Shown here: positions 1 to 5,630 of the stretch, in pieces
How positions within the stretch are numbered: position 1 is the first letter of the stretch
Layout: the number at the start of each line of letters is the position of its first letter
Made by a program: the position numbers and the translations under genes
From: Akkermansiaceae bacterium
Lineage (GTDB): Bacteria > Verrucomicrobiota > Verrucomicrobiia > Verrucomicrobiales > Akkermansiaceae
Reading direction: 5' to 3'
NCBI GenBank assembly: GCA_025457805.1
Contig: JALOTR010000183.1
Span: 1 to 7,011 of the forward strand
Length of the DNA: 7,011 bases
Notes under the pieces: model-generated
The model's input: only the letters and a program-made list of their open reading frames with translations
The model's database searches: none
What the model was told of the DNA's origin: nothing

Positions 1-35
1 GCACTGGGCTGGACTCGTGCGCCGGTTGTAGCTGT

Positions 36-51
36 GATTCACTCGTGAATC
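36..51. repeat. Perfect short inverted repeat (hairpin)
   Basis: GATTCACTCGTGAATC folds as a 6-7 bp perfect stem around CTCG. It lies 39 bp beyond the stop codon of the minus-strand gene at 90-287. No T-run follows it on the minus strand, so it is at best a weak transcription terminator. It could equally be an operator or chance. The core ACTCGTG also occurs at 13-19, 28 bp away. Confidence 0.35.
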
Positions 52-89
52 AAATATTCTGACTGCATGGTTTGGAAGGTCGGCAGGAT

Positions 90-287
90 TCAGCAGGACA
101 CCCAAACGGTCTGCCCATTCACGGAGACGGGCTTCCTGCCCGGCGAGCGAGGGCGGCCCAGATGTTTCTCCATCTCCTGATAGGCCTCCTCCGATGAAAT
201 CGAGCGCCGCGAGGATAGGATCTCCTTCATCCGCTCCTCGCTGATGAGCGGGCGGACTGGGGATTTCGGAGTCTGGCTCGGTTTCAC
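90..287 (-). CDS. Small hypothetical protein (65 aa)
   Basis: I do not recognise this protein. It starts with GTG at 287-285 and ends with TGA at 92-90. It has a proline/serine-rich, basic N-terminus (about residues 1-14), then a charged stretch likely to be helical (about 15-43, with ISEERMKEIL and SSEEAYQEMEKHLG), then a basic tail ending VNGQTVWVSC. There is no signal peptide, membrane segment or cysteine cluster. The coding claim rests on codon use: about four in five codons in this frame end in G or C. The competing minus-strand frame (ATG at 294, open to the left edge) has near-random third positions. The next in-frame stop upstream is at 323-321, and no other ATG, GTG or TTG lies between it and 287. 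An internal ATG (230-228, residue 20) is preceded by GAGGAG only 3 nt away, so a 46-aa product is also possible. Size and charge would suit a small regulator or antitoxin-like protein, but that is only a guess. Confidence 0.55.
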   Translation of the reverse strand: MKPSQTPKSPVRPLISEERMKEILSSRRSISSEEAYQEMEKHLGRPRSPGRKPVSVNGQTVWVSC

Positions 288-294
288 TGGCCAT

Positions 295-524
295 GAGGAT
301 AGAGAGGAGCAGAGAAAAGGTCAAATCAAGGTTCTATCGAATGGCGATGCGGTGAAACTGGGACAAATCAAAGACCTCGTCCATCCGGAATGCCAGTTTC
401 GTTCTCTCACTCATGCAGGATGGATAAGAGTTTCAGCCCCCCTCCTTTTGGAGGACTGGCCGGTGCGCTTGCTGGCTTGCTTTCGGTTGCCAGATCACAA
501 AACTGCAACGAAGCTCCTCGCCGG
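295..524. promoter_or_regulatory. Divergent intergenic region with candidate cis elements
   Basis: This 230-bp gap separates the minus-strand small gene from the plus-strand GH16 gene and should hold both promoters. I found no good -35/-10 pair. Visible structure: a 13-bp imperfect direct repeat GGWCAAATCAARG at 319-331 and 361-373 (start to start 42 bp); an 8-bp perfect inverted repeat GAAACTGG/CCAGTTTC at 354-361 and 393-400; and a CCTCC-TTTT-GGAGG hairpin at 441-454. Plus-strand frames across this stretch show no recognisable protein. No clear Shine-Dalgarno site precedes the start at 525. Confidence 0.4.
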
Positions 525-1097
525 ATGACTCTCAAATCCATCATCTCCCGCTCGGTTCTGGCTGTGGCCCTTGCCTGCACGCTGGGCACGGCCCTGCCAT
601 TGCACGCCGCGCCGCCGTCCGGTGCGGGGTGGCAGCTTGCATGGAATGATGAATTCGAGGGCACGACCATGGACACCACCAAGTGGCGGCACTGGCTGGC
701 GGGTCCGCGGCGGGATGCGGTGAATTCTCCCAGTGCGGTGGCGGTTGCTGATGGCGTGCTCACCATTTCCACCTACACCAGCGGAGGCACCCATTACACC
801 GGGATGATCTCCACCCAGGACACTTATCTCTACACTTACGGCTACATCGAGGCTCGCATCGATTTCGATAGCTCGCCCGGCATGTGGTCGCCGCTCGACC
901 AACGGCTCAGGAAGCAACATCGACGGGCTCGTCGTGGGCAACATTCATTGGGATGGCTATGGCGACGCGCACCGGAGCACTGGATATACTTCACCAAATC
1001 TGGGACTTGGCACGAGTTATCATGTTTATGGCATGGAGTGGACGCCTACGCAGCAGAAATTTTATATCAACGGCGTCCTCCGTTGGACGATCAATAA
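525..1097 (+). CDS. GH16 glycoside hydrolase, N-terminal fragment (frameshifted)
   Basis: This is the 5' part of a secreted family GH16 endo-beta-glucanase/galactanase-type enzyme. The start at 525 is chosen because it opens directly into a Sec signal peptide: K4 and R9, a hydrophobic core at about residues 10-24, and likely cleavage after LHA (residue 28). In-frame starts further upstream (such as 390) would bury the signal. The mature part shows GH16 N-terminal strands: WNDEFEG (residues 40-46), the KW of TTKW, and YIEARIDF followed by SSPGMWS (about 117-122). In GH16 proteins the next elements should be an AFW-type strand and the E-x-D-x-x-E catalytic motif. Here the frame instead runs into about 68 unrelated arginine-rich residues and stops at 1095-1097. 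The GH16 sequence resumes in the next frame (from about 889, RSTNGSGSNIDG), so this is half of a broken gene. A translated 190-residue product would lack catalytic residues. The substrate is unknown. Confidence 0.8.
   Translation: MTLKSIISRSVLAVALACTLGTALPLHAAPPSGAGWQLAWNDEFEGTTMDTTKWRHWLAGPRRDAVNSPSAVAVADGVLTISTYTSGGTHYTGMISTQDTYLYTYGYIEARIDFDSSPGMWSPLDQRLRKQHRRARRGQHSLGWLWRRAPEHWIYFTKSGTWHELSCLWHGVDAYAAEILYQRRPPLDDQ
884..903 (+). other. Frameshift / internal deletion junction in the GH16 gene
   Basis: GH16-like sequence runs in one frame up to GMWS (TCG at 888-890). It continues one frame over from CGC TCG ACC AAC (892-903), reading RSTNGSGSNIDG. The C at 891 would complete a codon just before R, fitting a lost CAC (His) of an EHR-type sequence common after the GH16 catalytic motif. 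A deletion of 3n+2 bases ending at about 890/891 explains both the frame change and the missing motif. No E-x-D-x-x-E motif is present in either frame nearby. Whether the lesion is real or an assembly or read error cannot be told from this sequence. Confidence 0.7.
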
Positions 1098-4000
1098 CAA
1101 TGCCGCCAACTCCCCGGTTTCCCAGCGCAGCGAATTCATCATTCTGAGCAGTGAAGTCTCAAATGGTGGCTGGTCCGGCAATGTTCCCGCAGGCGGCTAT
1201 GGCACGCTGGCCACCACGACCACCAAAATGGATGTCGATTACGTGCGTGTTTACCGTCGGGCGGAAACCGTGGTGAATGGTGATTTCGAGGGCAAGGTGG
1301 GACCATTCAGTTCCACCGGGCAGGCGACGTGGTCGGCCACGGGCGGCCAAACCAATCCCGCAGCGGCAAAAATCGCACCCACTTCCGGCGGCTCCTCGGT
1401 GGAGCAAAGCGTCCGCGGCCTGTGGCCCGAGACACCCTATATATTGACCGCATGGGGCAATGCCGGCAGCACCTCGCCCGGGTTGTTCATCGCCGCCAAG
1501 AATTATGGTGGAAGCCAAACCGGCCAAACCCTCACCACCAACAGCTACAGCAAGGCCACGGTGCCATTCACCACCGGGCCGAATCACAGCACGGCCGCAG
1601 TTTTTGCCTATTCCGCGAATATCGGTTCCACGGGATATGCCGATGATTTCCTCCTCCGGCGCGGAGCAAGCGTCACCAATGGCCACCTCGAAAACAGCGA
1701 TTCCGATGCATGGAACAGCACCTATGGCGGAGCGACAGTTTCCACGGAATCAGCCTACGATGGCGAGTTTGCATGGAGAATCCCGTCCAGCGGATCGAGC
1801 GCGGGCGTGGAGCAGGAAATTGCAGGTCTCAATCCATCCACCGCCTATCGCCTCAGCGCATGGACCACCAATGGCAATGCCGGCCTGACCTTCGGTGTGA
1901 AAAACCATGGCGGCTCGCAGGTGATGAGCACCACATCATCTAACAACTGGGCGCGGGCGACCGTCAATTTCACCACCGGTTCCGCCAGCACGACAGCGAC
2001 GGTGTTTGCCTTCCGCTCCTCCAGCGCGCAAACCTCTTACGCGGATTCCTTCTTCCTGCATCAACCGCTCGCCGCACCTTGGACGAGCCAGGACGTATCA
2101 AGCAGCGGATTGTCCGGCACTGGGGGGCGACTTGGCGAGCACTTCGTGTTGCAAGCCGGTGGCAACAATCTGGGCGGGAGTTCGGATCAAATCCATTTCC
2201 TCCACCAGCCACTCGTCGGCGATGGCACCATCACCGCCCGGATTCTCGGCGTGGACCCCACCGCGTATCACGCCAAAACCGGCGTCATGATCCGCGAGTC
2301 CACCGCCGTGGGTGCCCGCAGTGCCGCCGTCGTCTGGGGACCGGTCAATCAACTCGTCGAGTTCAACCGCCGCAGCAGCACCAACGGCGGAGCAAGTGGA
2401 ACTCTAACAGCACGGGAAATCATCAATCCGCCGTGGTTGCGCCTCACCCGGCGCGGCAATGTTTTCACCGCTTATCGCTCGCCCGATGGTCAGGCATGGA
2501 CGCGGGTCGGCACGCCGCAGACCATCAGTATGGCGAGCAACGTCCTCATCGGCATTCCCGCCTGTTCCGGGGACACGAGCCGCCTTGCGGAAATGGCTCT
2601 AACCGATGTTAGCATCACTGCGGCCGTGCCGGATGTGGTCATCACATCACCCACCGACGGCAGCACGCTTGCAGGGATGAACCAAAGCCTGCGCCTCGTT
2701 TCCACCGTCACCAGCACGGACACCGCGACCCTTGCATGGAGCAAACTCAGCGGCCCTGGCAGCGTGGTTTTCACCGATCCATCGCTCGCCACCACGTCCG
2801 CCACATTTTCCGCCACCGGCACTTATGTGTTGCGGATTTCCGCCACCACCGCCGCCGGGACCGGCAGTGCGGATCTCACGGTACATGTCACATCTCCGCC
2901 TGTCGCCGATCCGGCGTTGGTCCTTCGTTTGAAACTGGATGAATCCTCCGGCACCACCGCCAATGACAGTTCGGGCAATGCCAATCACGCCACTGCAAGC
3001 GGCGGCCTCACCTGGCAACCCGCCGGCGGCATGATCACCGGGGCGGCGAGCATGAACGGCACGGACTCCTATCTCGCCGTTGCCGACAATTCCTCGCTGG
3101 ATAACACCGGAGCATTCACGCTTTCCTATTGGTTCAAGGCGAATTCCTTCAATGGAGCCGGACTCGTCGCCAAGCGAGTGAGTTTTGATAATAACAACTC
3201 CTATGGCATGCATCTCACCATCGATGGAAAACTCAACATCGATATCAACTCCAACAATGATCGCTTTACCAGCGCCGCCGTTTTCAATCCGGGGGCGTGG
3301 TATCACATCGCCTTGGTTTTTGATGGTTCGCTCACCGCCAGCCAGCGTGCCAAGCTCTACGTCAACGGAGTGCTCAACACCACCGCCGATGAAACCAGCA
3401 GCTCCATTCCCAACAACGCTTCCAACCTCCACATCGGCACGCTCGCTCCGGGAAATGCGGTGTTTGATGGTCTGATTGATGAGGTCCGTTTTCATCGCCG
3501 CGCGCTTTCCGCTGCGGAAATCGCCGCGCTGGACAATGCCACCGATACCTTTGCCCCGGCGGTTTCCACCGGTCCCGCGCCAGCACCGATCACCGGCATC
3601 GCCGCCAATCTAACAGGCTCTGCCAGCGCCGAATCCGGCACGGCACCCACCGTCGCCTGGAGCAAAGTCAGCGGCCCCGGCACGGCGACATTTTCCGCCT
3701 CCACATCCGCGATCACCAACGTCACCTTCAATCAAGTCGGGACATATGTGCTCCGTCTCACCGCCACCAGTCCCACGGCGCAAACTTCCGCCGACCTCAG
3801 CGTCACCGTCAGCCATCCACTGCCATCGGTTTCCATCCTCAACCCACCTGCACCGGTTGCCGTGGCAAATCTGGCCGATGTGCTCCGTCTCATTGCCAGC
3901 CCCAGTTCCAACGGAGCGCCGGGCAGTCCCACGATTCTCTGGAGCCGCTTGAGTGGCCCTGGCAGCGTTGCTTTTGATAACCCTGCCGCTGCGGATACAC

Positions 4001-5400
4001 GGGCAAGCTTTTCGGCACCCGGAAACTACATCCTCCGCTGCACCGTCACCAGCGTGGGCGGCAGTGCGAGTGCGGACACCTCGGTCAGCATCGCCAGCCC
4101 TGCATCTCTCAGCTTGCGGGAAGGAGAAAACAGTTATGCCCATGCAGCGACGTTCATCCGCAGTGACAGCAATGGCTGGAACTCCGGAGCTCGTGACCAA
4201 TTCCTCATCGGCAAATCCGCCGCATCCGGAAATTTCTTCCGCGGTGTGTTATCATTTGGTCTCAGCGGCGTCCCTGCCAATGCCACGCTTACCGGTGTTT
4301 CCCTGGATCTCTGGACCCATCCCGTCGATGCGGGCAGCGGCAACGTGGCAGCGCTTGAACTCCGCCAGCTTGTCGCAACTCCGGTGGAAGGCAGTGGCAA
4401 CAGCGGCACCGATGCCGCCAACGGCGCGGGCAGCGGCGCGACATGGCTGAGCCGCAATGGCAGCAACTCCTGGAGCAGTCCCGGCGGTGACTTTGGTGCC
4501 ACGGTTTTGTCCAGCCTCCCCGGTTTCAATGCCGCAGCGCTTGCCACGCAGCGGACATTTCCCACGTCTTCAAGTTTCCTCGCCGCCGCACAGACTGCAC
4601 TTGGCGCTGGCCAACCACTGAACCTGATGCTCATTTCGCCACTCACGGAAAGCGGTGCCAACGCAGCATTTGCGCGCATCGCATCGGACGATCACCCCAC
4701 CGTCGCGCGCCGACCGCGCCTCACCCTTTCGTGGTCGATCTCCCCCGCCCCGGTGATCGATCCTGGCCCCTCGCCTGCCGCCATCATCGCTCAAGCCGCA
4801 CCGCTCAATGGAACGAGCAGCGGAGCAAGCGCCACCCAGTGGTCGCTCCTATCCGGTCCCGGCACGGCAGTTTTCGGAAATCCAAATCAGGCCAGCACCA
4901 CCGTCACCTTCAGCCAAACCGGAAACTATACGCTGCGCCTTGTTTCATCCAACATCCACGGCGAGGTCTCCCGCAACCTCACGGTCACTGCAAGCCCGCC
5001 TCCGGACCCGGGTGTTTTCCAAGATTGGCAATCGCTGACCTGGCCGGGTGAAACCAACCCCGCGATCATCGGCCCGGGTGCCGATCCCGATCGCGATGGC
5101 ATTTCCAATTTCCTCGAATGGGCACTCCGTCTCAATCCCACCATCGCGGGAGTTTTCTCGCCGGACTTTGTGATTCAAGGCGCGGTTCTGGAATATACTT
5201 ATATCCGTCGCAAAACCGCGCCCGGTGAAGCTGCCTTCGTTGTCGAATGGTCGGAAACCCTTGGCAATGATTGGTCTGATTTTGGAGTCAACCAAAGTCC
5301 GCCCACTGCCATCGATGCCACCCGCGAAGAAGTCACTGCGACGCTTCCGGCCGGTTCCGGCGCTTCGCGCTTTGTGCGGCTGCGGGTGCATGAGCCATGA
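934..5400 (+). CDS. Multi-modular secreted carbohydrate-active protein, C-terminal part of the broken GH16 gene
   Basis: This is the long downstream frame of the gene that begins at 525. GTG at 934 is only the first possible start codon in this frame; the homologous reading begins at about 889. From residue 1 at 934 the modules are: the GH16 C-terminal half (1-110; HWDGYGDAH, YGMEWTPTQQKFYING, ending DVDYVRVY); two tandem CBM-like jelly-roll domains (113-246 and 247-379); a DUF1349-like concanavalin domain (about 380-560; GVMIRES, WLRLTR, SPDGQAWT); a K319/PKD-like domain (563-655); LamG (660-869; LKLDESSGTTANDSSGN, ending RRALSAAEIAAL); two more K319-like domains (872-963, 964-1056); a DNRLRE/CBM96-like domain (1057-1269); a fourth K319-like domain (1271-1355); and a C-terminal module with a calcium loop DPDRDGISNFLEW (1384-1396) ending FVRLRVHEP. 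The tail should bind polysaccharide or the cell surface. The frame is open for over 4 kb with no further lesion, suggesting a recent break or a sequence error. This piece has no signal peptide of its own, so export would need the 525 start. Confidence 0.8.
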   Translation: MGNIHWDGYGDAHRSTGYTSPNLGLGTSYHVYGMEWTPTQQKFYINGVLRWTINNNAANSPVSQRSEFIILSSEVSNGGWSGNVPAGGYGTLATTTTKMDVDYVRVYRRAETVVNGDFEGKVGPFSSTGQATWSATGGQTNPAAAKIAPTSGGSSVEQSVRGLWPETPYILTAWGNAGSTSPGLFIAAKNYGGSQTGQTLTTNSYSKATVPFTTGPNHSTAAVFAYSANIGSTGYADDFLLRRGASVTNGHLENSDSDAWNSTYGGATVSTESAYDGEFAWRIPSSGSSAGVEQEIAGLNPSTAYRLSAWTTNGNAGLTFGVKNHGGSQVMSTTSSNNWARATVNFTTGSASTTATVFAFRSSSAQTSYADSFFLHQPLAAPWTSQDVSSSGLSGTGGRLGEHFVLQAGGNNLGGSSDQIHFLHQPLVGDGTITARILGVDPTAYHAKTGVMIRESTAVGARSAAVVWGPVNQLVEFNRRSSTNGGASGTLTAREIINPPWLRLTRRGNVFTAYRSPDGQAWTRVGTPQTISMASNVLIGIPACSGDTSRLAEMALTDVSITAAVPDVVITSPTDGSTLAGMNQSLRLVSTVTSTDTATLAWSKLSGPGSVVFTDPSLATTSATFSATGTYVLRISATTAAGTGSADLTVHVTSPPVADPALVLRLKLDESSGTTANDSSGNANHATASGGLTWQPAGGMITGAASMNGTDSYLAVADNSSLDNTGAFTLSYWFKANSFNGAGLVAKRVSFDNNNSYGMHLTIDGKLNIDINSNNDRFTSAAVFNPGAWYHIALVFDGSLTASQRAKLYVNGVLNTTADETSSSIPNNASNLHIGTLAPGNAVFDGLIDEVRFHRRALSAAEIAALDNATDTFAPAVSTGPAPAPITGIAANLTGSASAESGTAPTVAWSKVSGPGTATFSASTSAITNVTFNQVGTYVLRLTATSPTAQTSADLSVTVSHPLPSVSILNPPAPVAVANLADVLRLIASPSSNGAPGSPTILWSRLSGPGSVAFDNPAAADTRASFSAPGNYILRCTVTSVGGSASADTSVSIASPASLSLREGENSYAHAATFIRSDSNGWNSGARDQFLIGKSAASGNFFRGVLSFGLSGVPANATLTGVSLDLWTHPVDAGSGNVAALELRQLVATPVEGSGNSGTDAANGAGSGATWLSRNGSNSWSSPGGDFGATVLSSLPGFNAAALATQRTFPTSSSFLAAAQTALGAGQPLNLMLISPLTESGANAAFARIASDDHPTVARRPRLTLSWSISPAPVIDPGPSPAAIIAQAAPLNGTSSGASATQWSLLSGPGTAVFGNPNQASTTVTFSQTGNYTLRLVSSNIHGEVSRNLTVTASPPPDPGVFQDWQSLTWPGETNPAIIGPGADPDRDGISNFLEWALRLNPTIAGVFSPDFVIQGAVLEYTYIRRKTAPGEAAFVVEWSETLGNDWSDFGVNQSPPTAIDATREEVTATLPAGSGASRFVRLRVHEP
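1270..2070 (+). repeat. Tandem duplicated CBM-like domains
   Basis: Two adjacent copies of about 134 residues (1270-1671 and 1672-2070) align end to end at protein level. Each begins V-x-NG-(D/H)-(F/L)-E and has VEQ (SVEQSV / GVEQEI), then L-x-P-x-T-x-Y-x-L-(T/S)-AW, a K-N-x-GGSQ motif, (K/R)ATVxFTTG, AxVFA, and finally YAD-(D/S)-F-(L/F)-L. The pattern resembles CBM4/9-type carbohydrate-binding jelly rolls. The family assignment is from memory of motifs, not a search. Confidence 0.65.
2620..4998 (+). repeat. Four dispersed K319/PKD-like Ig domains
   Basis: Four domains of about 90 residues carry the same core: WSKLSGPGSVVF (Trp codon at 2737), WSKVSGPGTATF (3658), WSRLSGPGSVAF (3940) and WSLLSGPGTAVF (4840). 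Each is followed about 13-15 residues later by an (A/V)-(S/T)-F-(S/N)-x-x-G-x-Y-(V/I/T)-LR strand. They occupy about 2620-2898, 3547-3822, 3823-4101 and 4744-4998. A LamG domain lies between the first and second, and a DNRLRE-like domain between the third and fourth. They probably act as rigid spacers that hold binding modules away from the cell or enzyme core. Confidence 0.65.
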
Positions 5401-5630
5401 TCTCCTGAGAAATCATCATCTCCGCCCCGCGCTGGCCTGCACTGCGAGCGATCCGGATCCCATGAATGCGGATGCCTTGGTAGGCGATTCCCGGCTCTTC
5501 CGTTGTTTCCGGGAAAGTAGCACCACGGGGAAATTCGCAGAGGGAATGCGCAAAAGCTGATGCCCTCAAGACTATATACCAAGTGAAACCCTTGCTCCGG
5601 ATTCCACGGTCGGATTTCCAGCAACATTCC
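5401..5630 (+). promoter_or_regulatory. Intergenic gap with a 7-bp hairpin
   Basis: This 230-bp gap holds no convincing gene. A perfect inverted repeat TTCCCGG/CCGGGAA (5488-5494 and 5509-5515, 14-nt loop) lies about 90 bp after the stop of the large gene. No T-run follows, so it is at best a weak or factor-assisted terminator. An AT-rich TATATA stands at 5573-5578, about 52 bp before the next start, and could be a -10-like element. No matching -35 hexamer is visible. No Shine-Dalgarno site precedes 5631. Confidence 0.3.

Noticed and set aside
1..294. Minus-strand frame from ATG 294 open to the left edge (98 codons, containing QEARLREWADRLGVLLNP)
   Set aside because: Although the frame is open and partly protein-like, its third codon positions are near random in G/C content. 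The overlapping frame at 90-287 has strong bias and a natural stop. It cannot be excluded without sequence to the left.
441..454. CCTCC-TTTT-GGAGG hairpin as a terminator or riboswitch
   Set aside because: The stem is only 5 bp, with no following T-run and no recognisable aptamer. It is kept only as a note in the intergenic entry.
244..528. Plus-strand 94-codon frame across the divergent region
   Set aside because: It has no recognisable domain, overlaps the better-supported minus-strand gene, and runs through the presumed promoter region into the GH16 start.
2647..3495. Minus-strand 282-codon frame under the K319 and LamG domains
   Set aside because: It is a glycine/isoleucine-rich antisense shadow of a GC-rich coding region, with no domain or start signal.
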